Origin: Musa acuminata AAA Group | Taxonomy: Eukaryota; Streptophyta; Magnoliopsida; Zingiberales; Musaceae | Length of the DNA: 64,000 nt | NCBI RefSeq assembly: GCF_036884655.1 | Contig: NC_088330.1 | Location: 34,453,001 to 34,517,000 of the forward strand | Direction: 5' to 3' | The notes under the pieces: generated by a model | What the model saw: the letters and a program-made list of their open reading frames with translations, nothing else | Database searches by the model: none | What the model was told of the DNA's origin: nothing | Part shown: piece by piece, positions 1 to 12,600 of the stretch | Layout: each line of letters opens with the position of its first letter | Numbering within the stretch: the stretch's first letter is position 1 | Position numbers and translations under genes: made by a program

Positions 1-3000
1 GACTCTGATGACTTGAAGAAGGATGCCCCCAGATCAGTATCAGATTTTCATGTCAAAAAAAGAAATTGGCTGCATGCTGAAGAAAGTGATGCATTGTCTA
101 GGAAAACAAGTCCCAGGCAATACAATGAGATTCTTGGAACTAGTGAGGGGGCAGCACGTGGAAAGTCACATGAAGGAAAGGTAAGAAAAGGTTCAAACAA
201 TATGGAGCATGAGTATAAAAACTTTGAGAATGAAGCAGATAATCATGACCAAGAGGGTACAGTGAAACGGGATGCAAGCAATGTGATAAAAATACTACAA
301 CCAGATATTTCCCAGTTGTCATCTGAGATCCATGTTCTGAAAGATCAGATAATGGAAGAATCTAAGCGTGCTAATAATGCTGAAAATGAAGTTCAAAGTT
401 TAAAGGGATCCCTCGCTAAATTGAACTCTGAGAGAGATACATCTTTTCTTCAACACCAGATATCTGTGGAAAGAATATCAAGTCTGGAACTTTTACTTTC
501 AGATGCACAAACTGACTTGAAAAATCTCAGTGATGACATGCTAAAGGAAGTTAGGAAGCTGAAAAATACTGAAGAGCTTAATCAATCACTACAACTGGAT
601 TTAGACACACTAGAAAAGAAAGCAATGACACAAGAACTTGAAATAAATCAGAAGCAAGAAGAGTTGGAGAAGCTCCAAATTATGTTACAAGACAAGTACC
701 AGAGATGCTTGGAAGCTGAAATGGCCATTGTCGAAAGCGAAAAGAAGTATATCCAATCTCAGGAAGAGGCAAAAGTTTTAGCTCTAGAGATTCAAGAAGG
801 GATGGAGAAGTCGAGGAATGTGGAACTCTGTAATATGGGTCTAGAGGAAGAAATATGTAGACTTAAGGGGGAAAATAATGGCTTAAATGAACAGAATCTT
901 CAGTCTACACTGATGGCAAAAGGTCTCCAAGACGAAATAATACTTTTGAAAGAGAAGAAAAGGAAACTTGAAGATGAAATTGGGTTCCTCCTAGGAGAAA
1001 AGGAAGTTCTTCGTCAAGAGCTTTGCCGGGTGAAAGAAGAGAACACTGATCTAAAACAAAGGTATCAAGATCTCAAGGAGGAAATGCAGGCTGTCAGCAA
1101 TTGTGTGGAGTCCCTTCAGGCAGCCAATAAGGAGTTGCAAAATGGAAATAATGAGCTGAAAGAAATTTGTAAGAAGCATGAGGCTGAAAATGAGCTTCTT
1201 GTGGAGAAGCTGAAAGATATGGACAAAATCTCAGAGAAGAATATCATCTTAGAAAGGATTCTCTCAGATGCAAACTTTGAGATAGAAGTTTTAAGAGAAA
1301 AGTTTTCAGCACTAGAAAATACACATGAATCTCTAAAAAGTGAAATTTCCAATTGTATGGGTGAGAGGGATTCACTTGCCTCAGAAGTAAAGATTCTTTC
1401 GGAAGATGTGGAGAAGCTCTCAGCTAAAAATACTGTGTTGGAGAACTCTTTATCTGATGCAACCATGGAAGTTGAGAGTTTGAGATCAAAATTAAAGGAC
1501 TTTGAAGAATCCTGCCACTATCTCAATGATCAGAACTCGGGTCTTCTTGCTGAAAAGCATGCTCTTGAATCTCAGGTAAAATATCTCACATGGCGTGTTT
1601 GAACTGCATGTGTTTTTGTCATACACAACAAACACAGATGAACAAGCACACAATTTGCATTGCTCTGATTAGTAATTTGTCTAGTCTGTAATTTGTTTAT
1701 TCTAATCTTTATTGGAAGTATAATTACTTCCCTACCTTTATCTACTAACTATTGATCAATCTTTTCTTCTACCGAACAATCCTGATTTTGATGTGTTCTT
1801 ATCAGGTGGAAGCCATTACCATGAATCTGGAAAATTTTGAGAGCAGGTATGCAGAAGTTATGGACAATCACTTGAACTTATCAAGAGAAAGGGATCTGAT
1901 GATCAATCAGGTCAAGGACCTTGAAGATATCCTGAAATTAGAAACGCAGCAGCACGAAACTCTTGCCCAAACATACAAGAATCTGAAAGGCACTTCAGAG
2001 AACCAAATTTCTCTCCTGCAAGAGGAAAACCAACATAAAGATAAGGAGCTTCAAACTGAACAGCATAATCTCATTACATCTTTGGTAGAAAATTTCATCC
2101 TGCAAAGGAGTCTCTCTGATTTGAAAGAAATGAATTCAGTTCTTTTCCTTGATGGTCGGAAGAGTTTAGAGGCATGTAGAAGTGCAGAAACACTAGTTTC
2201 AAAACTTGAGCAGGAAAAACTTATCCAAATGAGAAACATAATGTCCTTAACAAGGCATAATGAGAAATTAAGCGATGGGATTCGTCTTCTATGGAGAGCA
2301 CTTAATGAAGACAATGAGTTTATGTCTCTGGAGAAAATCCAGGATGAAATTCTCTTAGATATAATCCTCGGTGAAATTAAAAAACTACTGAATTCTATCT
2401 CGGAAGCAAAGGATGACAATCAACAATTGCATCTTGAGATATTAGTTTTTATCACTCTTTTGAGGCATTTAGGAATTGATGTGGTCAACCTGAGATTGCA
2501 GAATAATTCTCTTGAAAGGGAGCTTGAAATTAAAAATGAGGAACTATTTGCCTTGGGACACGAAAACAATGAACTTCTAGGAAGCAATGAACGGTTGATG
2601 GAAGAACTGGAAGCAAGCAACCAAAGGGAAAAAGTCCTGAAAATGGAAATTAAGGTCCTCCACACACACTCAAGTGATCTGCAAGGAGCTCTCCAGACAG
2701 TACAGTGTGAGATTACCAATCAAATTGAAGAGAAGAAGAGTCTATCACAAGAAATCTGCAACTTAAGGGAGCAGTACAATATTTTGGAAGAGGAGCATGT
2801 TGAAATTCTTGTAGAAGCAATGAGACTTGATCATCTTCATTTGTTCTTCAAGAGTCTTAATGATGAGAGACTCACGGATTTGAAATCTCTCTGTTATGAT
2901 CTGCAATCTCTTGATGTGATTAAAAATAATCTTGCCAGTGAGATTGGCAGGCTAATTGAGAAAGTCAGTGTGCTTGAAGGGGAAAAGATGCACTTTTCTG

Positions 3001-5238
3001 ACACTGTTACATATCTGGAAGAAGAACTGAGAAATCGTCTATTGATTTTAGAGTTTGATTTGAACATTGTGACTAGCTTGTTTGACGAACTAGATCTTCA
3101 AGCAGAAGCTGTAAAGTTCAAATTGATGGAGAGGGAAACACAGCTATCAGAAGCAAATCAAAATGTCAAATCCACCCAAGAGAATAACATGTTATTAAAT
3201 GAAGTCCTTGAGACTCTTCGGCTTGATAATGTTGAGACTAAGTTCGTGAAAGAAGAGATGGAGAAGAAAGTTTTGACTTTGTCAGAAATTGTTACTGATA
3301 GGAATGAGGAGATTAGAGGTCTTCATGAAGAAAATACAATGATGAAGAGGGACATTGATGAAATGCATAAAAGAGTTGAAGATCTTGTATGCAGGGAGAA
3401 ACTTCTGATCTTAGAACTTCAGAAAGAAACAAGTGAGATTATGCAGTGTGAAGAGGAAATAGCAGCAATGTTGACCGACTTCCAGATTTTATTAGTCAAT
3501 GCAGCATTTCAGGATGAGAAGTTTCAAGATCTGATAGTAGAAGGCGAGATTAGTACTTTAGTGCAAAAGGAGGTGCTAGTTGCTGAACTATATTTATGCA
3601 AGGAACATGTGGAAGAACTCAAGAATAAGCTTCATTTCCTGGAGGGAGAAAATAGAGGACTGAAGGCTGACTTAGACGTTTACCTGCTCATGCTAAAATC
3701 TTTGTGGGATGGTGTTGTCTCTATGGAAGAGCAAATCATGTCAATTTCAATGCTTAAACCGTTGAACAATCATGCGGAAGAGGTAAACATTTCTTGGTCA
3801 AATCTGATGCATCTGCAAATGAAAATGTTAGTTAACTTATCTTAACATTATCAAATTGTATTTTTAATAAACGAAGCAATTTTAAGGACAAAATTGTTAT
3901 AGTTAACGTCTCAATATCAACTGCAGGAGTGACGGACCATGTAATATACATGCTGGAACTTTAGGTTGCATGAAAGAGAATCTTAATCCATAACCTACAC
4001 CAGTCAATTTTGCATAAATTTTTTATCTGTCCTTGGCGAGATGAATATTTTGATCTTAGTTCCATACAAGCTAACTAGACCTGTAATTTTGCAAGTTTTA
4101 ACATAATATACATATCATTTTTCAGGATATATCCTTGATGTCTCACCAGCATCACAATAGCAACCAACCTGGTGAAAGTCATATAGGAACAAAAGCAGCA
4201 GGAATTTTGCTGCTGGAGAAGTCGATCGATAAATTCAAAGCTCTTCAAAAGGTGATCATGGATGCCGTCATACACTTGGAGCAGGAAAGACTTGATTCCA
4301 GTGCCACATTGGAGGCAGCAATGCAAGAAGTTGAAATGTTAAAGTCCAAATCAGTTGGTGGTGACACTAAACAACTTGATGTCTATGATAGTAAAGATGA
4401 TGCTGAGTATTCCAAAGGGAAGTATGGAGAAATGATCAAAGACATTCAACTCGATCAGGCCTCAAGCTCTTTGCCTTCGAGGGAATTTGACTTGTACAGA
4501 CTGAGTATTGAAAATGCAGAATTAGATGAGCAATCATGGGTGAGGGCTGAAAAACACAGAAGCAATCAGACACGCAAAACATCACCAATTTCCACAGAAA
4601 ACAACATGGAGTCTCTGGAGGAAGAAACAATATATCACCATCCGCCGAAAATGCTTGCCAGTGAGTTGAGCATTGATAAGTCAGATTTACACAAAAGACC
4701 TATGGAATCACAAGAATGGAACAAGAGGATCCTCAGAAGTCTTGATTCTGATGCTCAGAGACTCTCTGACCTTAGAACAAGCATAGGAGAGCTGAAAAAG
4801 AGCATAAGCTCTCAAAGGGAAAAGCTTCCTGCGAGTTATGGGTATGATTCCATCAAAGAACAATTAAAGGAGACAGAAGAAGCCATGTTGGAGCTGATAG
4901 GTAACAATAGTAGATTGAAAAGGTTGGCCGAAGATTGCACTTCCTTCGACGGTAGAACTATTAAGCCCGAAGATGGAGGCAGCATGGAGAGAAGGCAAAT
5001 CTCACAACAGGCAAAGCAGGGATCAGAGAAGGTTGCGACGTTGGAGCTCAGATTGCAGAAGATTCAGTATGTCTTGATGAAACTTGAAGAAGAGCTTCAG
5101 AATAGGCAGGATAGGAGTACGAGAAGAAATAGAGTAGCTTTAAGGGACTACCTTTACGGGTGGAGAGACAATCACGGACAGATAAAGAGAAATCCCTTTT
5201 GTGGCTGTATGAAACCTAAAACCAAGGGTGACCACTGA
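1..5238 (+). CDS. NET1: NETWORKED 1-type (NET1/KIP1-like) actin-binding coiled-coil protein, C-terminal part
   Basis: The reading frame is open from base 1, so the gene starts outside the window. Exons are 1-1575, 1806-3782 and 4126-5238. All junctions are phase 0 with GT donors and AG acceptors, giving about 1550 residues. Almost the whole product is heptad-rich coiled coil with recurring Leu-Ser-Asp-Ala and Glu-Asn-Leu blocks. The end carries the family signature: a late conserved helix (YDSIKEQLKETEEAMLELIG), then RNRVALRDYLYGW and a Cys-containing tail (FCGCMKP). In Arabidopsis, NET1 proteins bind F-actin through an N-terminal NAB domain and sit at the plasma membrane and plasmodesmata; that domain must lie upstream of base 1 and is not seen. 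Which NET1 paralogue this is (A to D) cannot be decided here. It converges with the RHD3 gene. Family is confident; biological role is by homology. Confidence 0.93.
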
Positions 5239-6647
5239 TATCTGGTAATCATCTTAAACAAAATGAGTTTATATAACTTTAGGATATGCTATTCTTTTCT
5301 CATCTACTGTTCTATGGAAAATAATACTATTCTGCACTGCCATACAACAGCCACAACATGGACAACACAGTTTCAAGGGCAATAACAATTTTGTTGATCA
5401 TGTTGTCGTGTTGATTAAGAAAATCTGTACATTTAGAATATAGACAAGTCTTCTCCTGCTTTTAACTTTTCCGTTCTTGCCGGTTGTTTTCATTCTTTTT
5501 CATATATAACAAAATAATGTCTGCATCAATGACACTGCCATACTCGGTGGTTACAATTGTGTAGAAGCAGTCTCTAGAGTGTTATATCATTTCTCACTTT
5601 GATGTATTATTTCGACTTTGTAGATATCAGACTCCTCGGAACTACTTCGACCTCCCAGCATTTCCCGAAAAGCTTGATCAGCAATTTTCTTTTTGATAAG
5701 GCTGATGAGGCCATTTTCCTTCAATAAAATTGTCAGCATGGTCTGATAACTTTTGCTTGAACCTCTCAAATGGAGTTGCAAACTTCAAATGTATACATAG
5801 GCAAAATGAATGGCAAGATCAGAGACTCGAGAGCTTTGATAAACATGTAAAAGGTTGTATTTTATTTAATTAATACTGCTGAGGCTACACAGTTTTTATG
5901 TGAATGTGGTTGAGAGAATTGTTGCACTCACCTTAAATCATGTTCTTAGCAAGTAGAAGCCTGAATGTCAGTGTGTGATCAAGATGAAGCCTTGATTTTT
6001 TTTTTTTTTTTTGTTATTGCCACAAGAACAATATAAATATATCTGTTCTTGATTTATCCAAAATCCTCCAAAAAAACAAAAGTTTCAGCAGCTACAGACA
6101 AGATTTTAAACACCAAAACAAAAGGCCAAAACGACAAATATACCGTTGAAGATAGTTTAAGCACATTTATTTTGACAAATATATCTTTGCCGCCTCTAAG
6201 AAGTGATATCGAATCGATATATCATCAAACCCGAATCCCACATGGATCATCTTTGCTTGGTTAAAGTGTCGGCCTGTCACAGCAGCCGGGGAGGTGCACC
6301 AAAAATGATGCAGAAGAGGCATCAGGCAAGCTGGATATTGTATAGTGACAACGATTTATTTAGCCGAAGCAACATTGTATAGCAAAGTCTTGACAACTTG
6401 CATCCTTTCTCACGCACAAATCAAAACATAAGACTCTTGATCGAGACTACCAGCTTCTGGGAAGAACTCAGATTTGGAAGAAGGCATACACACATTTACA
6501 GTTGTGCATTCACAAACTGTTGGTACAAATTCTATCCCAATTCTTATTCTTAATTAAACAACCTTTAATTTATATATAAATACACATCTGTACATATACA
6601 TTTGATTACTTTACAATTTCTTTGCAACGATATTATCAGATGCACGA
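5239..6647. other. intergenic, convergent 3' regions of NET1 and RHD3-like genes
   Basis: This 1.4 kb stretch lies between two stop codons on opposite strands. It is AT-rich with a poly-T run near 5998-6012 and must hold both 3' UTRs. Short ORFs here (for example 5587-5781 minus, 6049-6264 plus) resemble nothing and look like chance. No RNA gene or transposon was recognised. Confidence 0.6.
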
Positions 6648-9600
6648 TCACATTTCCGGTTCCAGATTCCTAGGAGTCTGTGCAGTGGAGGGCAGGGATT
6701 GTTGCGAAGATTGTGCAGCTTGATGATGTCTGTTACCTTCACCAGCAACTCTTTTTAGAATGTTCATAACTGATGGTAAAAATCTTGTTGATATTGCAAG
6801 AAGTCCAGAAAGCTGAAAATATAAAGTGTGTGTGAGATGGCATTTAATTGTAGGTGGAGTATAGATTCAGGCAACCTCATAAGAGAAGCAAGAAAATTAT
6901 TTGTTTTGAACGATTCGTTCTATGAACAAATGAGCCACATAAACCTAGAAATGCTACAAAATACTTTGATGCCATTGTGAGCTCTTCATGAACAGATGAT
7001 CTTTCACTCTTGCTGAATAAGTTGGTCCAAAACTTGTCTAAATCCAACTACAGTTTCACTGTCGATGGAACATTTTTCCGGACCATGATCTAAAGAACAA
7101 TGTGCTAACAAGAAAATAATTATTTTAAAAAGGAATATAGAATACTGTCAATAGCATGAATGACAAATTGTTGTCACAGTCAACAAGATACAGGAAAGAA
7201 CTCACAACAAGATCTGAATCCTCTTACCGTGCCATTTTGAAATTCTCCAGCAATATTGAGTTCATACCATACTACTCGCGACAGAATGAAAAGTATAAAT
7301 AGTATGGCAAGATACAAAGGATTCCTGTTCATCAGCAAGGGAAAATTTGTATCACTCGAGGGACAAAATTTAGACAAACAAAGAAGCAATCGAGATTTAG
7401 TTAACTCAAATTATGCAACAAAGTTATAATAGTAATAATTACCGAAGAAGCATCATAAATTCATTGAAACCTAGGATCGCAATTGTAACAATTGCCCATG
7501 AAGGAGGCAACCAACTGTTATTGTGTTTGAAAGCTTCCTGAGATGGAGAGAAAAAAATAACATATGAGATTTTAACTATTTCACCAGCTGACTTCATAAA
7601 ATGTTCATAAATAAAAAAATACATACATTACTACCTGAATAAGATGGTCACAACAATTACAAAAATGCATTGCATTAGTGATCTATGCTTTAGACATGCT
7701 GTTAGGTTGAAACCATGAACCTGAGAGAAACTTTCCTTTTTGGTTGATCTTGTTACTTCCAAAAACCCACTGAAAGAGACATTTAGAACTATGGAGATAT
7801 GATTCTTTATTATGACTTAGTGAGATAGCTTGGTTAGCCCTTTCCTTTCCTAACTCAACTAGGAGCGCGTTGAAAAGGAATGTGACATCCTCTAGAATCA
7901 TTGAATTTGTTTTTCATCCCTTATATGAAATTATTTTGCTTCCTTTAAAGTGACTATATTTGATAGTTGAAAATATTTCGAGTAAAACTCAGACACTTTT
8001 GAATAGGGAACAAATACGTAAGCTTTGCATTCAGACATATAATAGAAGTTGAATAGGGAATGAATAAAGACTTTTTGCAACGGAACAGATATGCCAAGTC
8101 TTCATTTAAAAAAAAAAGGAACATCAAACAAGCCATTTCACCTCAGTTATAGTTAACTAATTATTAGATTCTTTACTTTACTACTACAATTTTATACACA
8201 AGATCAGCTAGGAAACAGTTTTGGGCATATAAGTTACTACATTTGAATTGACTTCTTAAAGAAAGTAACAAGCAAAGACTTCTTTTAAAACATAAGCATT
8301 TTGCAAAAAGCATTTTCCCACATCATATACCTCGTAAGAAACATGAATGGTTTCATTAAACTTCCAATCTATGTTCATACCATAAATTAAAATGTCAGCA
8401 TCCATTGCATTCAGCTCAAGTTCTTCAATGTCATACTTCTTGAAGAAAACATACTTGGTTCTATTAAGTAAAACAATAAACATGTCAAAGATCTAGTACC
8501 AACGTCATAGATGATCCAATATTTTCCCTAGATGACCCATTATGCAGCAAATAAACTCAACAGAACATAAAACTACCTATATAATCAAACAAAGACCGAA
8601 TAAAGGAAAGAAAATTATGAAGGCAGTTAATTTTGTTTTTCATTGAGATAGATGATGCTAATGAAAACAACAATTACCTGTGAAGAAATTGCTTGGCTGA
8701 CAGTATACTCTGTTTCAACTTTGAATTGCTTCCAAATTGATTTACACTGCACTGGTGTAATCACCGTATTTTCTGGAGGCACCTGGTTAATTTTGCATTT
8801 GTCAGTGCTTTATTACTTTTACAATTTTAAGTTGCGTTGAAAATCATTAATTGATCACATAACATACCCCCTCCCATGTGCTTGAGGCAAGAGGATCTCT
8901 AGAAGCCTCTATGGTTCTATTTTTTATAACAGGACCATCCATAAGAGAAGAACTAAGAATATTCTCGATCTTATCTGGCTGGTCATCCAGCCGGATGGCT
9001 GCCATTGCAGCTAAAAGTTTCAGAGCCTGCACATAGGATATTTCTAAAGAATTTATGCTTGTAAGAAAATGGATAACCATAAGGATTACCAAACAAACAC
9101 AAGCACAAAAATTTGGCAAATATTATATAGAAAACAAATAAAATTATCAGTACCACAGCACGTGCCTCCTCTGTGATCTTCCTAACATCCTCCTTCCCAG
9201 TCCAGACCCTAGGCATGGAATCCTTGTCATGGCTAAATACTGTTGAAAACCTGGAAGCATTGGAACCATAAATTTAGGAGAAATATTGGGCACTGAAGAA
9301 GAAACTGCAGAACGGAAGGATACCTATCCTTCATATGAATCAGAACCTTGCCTGCTTCCTCTCTTATTTTTCTTACCACTACACCTCTTGCATAATTCTT
9401 TAGATCTGCCATCATCTTATCAAAGGTAGACTGGTCCAGTTCAAAACCAGCAAGCGAAGATGAATACCCTGATATAGCATTCTCAGTCTCATGCCTGTAA
9501 AGTTCTCGTATAGATGCCCAAATGTCTTGAGCAGCAGAATCAAACAGTGATTCCACAGGTTGAACAAGGGCTTCAGTGATTTTCTTCTGTAAGGATGACA

Positions 9601-12600
9601 TACTCAATTAGCCTATATCTTAAAAATTTTCCCAAAGAAGAAAAATGAATATAGAAAATATATTGAATGAACAAGATAACTCAAATAACTCATTAAACCT
9701 CGTAAGAAGCTTTAAGTTCAGATAATTTAACACCACGAACAGAAGCTGCATGAGCTTCAATGTCATGACAGAGCTTCTCCCTTATTTTGGAAGCATTCCA
9801 ATCAGCATGCTGGATTGCCACATCTGGAAGAGAGGAAAGATCAACATTAGATGACAGACAACATCAAGGTGTCCATATGGCCAGGAAAGATATACAGAGA
9901 TGGGAGGTCAATGACAAACTAATACTTTTCATCACTACATACAATCATCATATGTTGATTGGGCAAGATTCAAAATTTAGGAGTTATACACTAAACTAGG
10001 GTAATTATGTTGGACAACTTTTACTATTGAAGTACTTTTAATAAATTATGAATACATTTAAAGTGAGTTGGAGACTATCACGGACTTAGCTGATTTTGCC
10101 TAAATCGTGCGACACTCTTGTGCGTCCATCCGCAAAGAGTCAGCCTTCTCGAAATCTCTTATGGTCCCTTAAGAACCAACAAAAGAGAAGACGGGTCAGA
10201 GAAAGTGTTTAACATGGGATCCACAAGCAATCATTTCAGCAAACACTTGATAGGCAACGCAAATTTTAAACATAGACTTTGCAAAGCTCTGAACGGTAAC
10301 GCGACAAAGGGTCCAAGGTGGTCCGCTGTAAACAAAAGTTTCGACAAGTACTCACACGATACTGCTGCGGAACAAAGCAACGAACCAGCCCTAGACACTA
10401 CCCTAAAGGCCCATGCAGCCTTATGCCACCTGAGTAGTTCCTGGGTGTTGTGCCGGTTGACACTTCGCACCACTCTAAGGAGCTAGAAAACCCCCAAAAT
10501 GACTGCATGGATGACTTGTTTCTAAGCAATTTTGCCTCTATGCGACAATTGCACAACCTGCATTTACCATTTTGAAACGGCTATAAAAGCCAACCAAAAT
10601 GGGGTTGTCAAGCTTACTACAAGCCCCATATATGTTGTGCAAAGCATGAACAAAACCGAAAGACATGGACATACACGAGCATTACATCGAACACCCTGTT
10701 TACAGCTTTGTCCGTAACATTCTCCCCCACTTATTCCTTCGACGTCCTCGTCGAAGCCTTTGCAAGCTACCAACTGCAATCCGTCGCTATTGTTGAGTAG
10801 TCGACCTTTGATCCGTCATGCTGCTTCAACTCGCCAATGACTCTGAGTCTAATGTGGGGTCGATCAAGTTGTGATAATCCTTGTTGGTTTCTACAAATCC
10901 TTCATATGAAGGAAAATACCTTCCTTGTTATGCACTAGTCCCTCAAACGTCTCTTGCTGCCTGAACTGGATGGATACCTGTTGGAGCTTTAACAAGCATC
11001 GCCTTATAGACTTTGAAGTTTTTCAAGTCTTTTCTCCCCAAAATTAGTCTATCGATTCCTCTTCAACTTAGTTGTCACCTCCAAGTAGGTTTGTATCACT
11101 TCCGCTTTCGATTAGCATTCTGTTGGGAAATGAAGCGGGCAATATACTCTCGATAGAATCGATCATCATTGATGAAAATTTGACAATTGTTGTCTTCTAC
11201 TTTCTTTAGAGGGTCTTTAAACATGTGTAGAGCTCCTCTGCTGGATAAATAAGAGAACTAGAATACTCGATTTCGCTCATTCTCTTGAGGGTTGAGAAGG
11301 CAAGGTTACTTGACTTCCCTGCTTCCTCGAGAGTTGTACTCCATGCATCGAGCTAGTTACTAGCCTTTACCTACTCGTTACTCACACTTCTAAAGCACCC
11401 GAAGTATTTACACTCATTGCGTTGAGTTAGCTACTATGATTCGCCTTCTCATTACCATCACACTTCTGGAATACAAGAAGTTTTGCCCAAAAAGAGCAAA
11501 AGTTCACCCCGACTTGGAGCAAGTCTCTAATAGTTTTGGTCACCTCTAAGATTGTACCGTCTTCACCACCATTTCTATCGCCTACTCCTCTGAGTAGAAA
11601 AAGTATAGCACCACATACTGCCTACTTCGTTCCTTAGTCGAGCACTCCTGCATCGACTCGAAGTCCGCCACTTTTGCCTATTTTGATGAGTTTGTCTCTG
11701 CATTCTCCACCTCCTCGGCCCCTTTCATGACCAAACGCTCTCCATCCATAAGAGAAAGGGATCGATGAATCCATAAAAGTCCCGCTTCTGTGGTACTATG
11801 ACGTTGCCATGCTCATGGCCCTACTATCCATCGCCTCGCATCGGCATCCCTTTCTTCACGATCAATAGATCCGCCTCTGAGGCACTGTGGCACTCCTCCG
11901 AGTCTACCTCCATTCTAACCAACTTTTGGTTTTAGGTAGCTAAGTCTCTTTGAACTCGTTGTCGCTTCCTCGCCCCTTTCGACCACCTGCTTTAACACCT
12001 TTGTGATCTCCAAACAGTTCCCCTTGGTCAATGGAAAGACAAACTGCAACTCTCATACATGACCTCTAACATCATGTTATAGGGCTCATGTCGATTATCT
12101 TCTTCTTCGCTGCCTCGAAGCTCTCTTCGACTTTGGCACCATGCAAGTTGAGTCTGCTCCATCAAAATAAGGGATCCATGGAACGACATAATCCCGCTCT
12201 TGCCTCTACAAGAGTTCATGTCCTTGACCTCCATCCAAGGAAAGCTTCGTGTCTCTGCTCCATGTTCCGTCTTTTATGTCGACTCCCTTCATGCGGCTTG
12301 GGCACTTCACCAAGTTCCACCCAAGTTGCTCCACTCCTCGATTTGCATTGAGTTAATAGTGGCCCTCACGTCACCATTTGACGGGTCAAACCTCCGTTGA
12401 GTTCGAACTCCACATCGACTCTAAATGTGCCTTCGTTTGGTGTTTGCCTTAATTCGCTCCCCCACTTGATCTCGTAATGTATCTAACTCATTACCTCATG
12501 CGAGATCATGCATGGCCTCTGACATCATGTTATAGGGCTTATGTCGATTATCTTCTTTTTCGTTGCCTTGAAGCTCCCTTCGACTTTGGCACCATGCAAG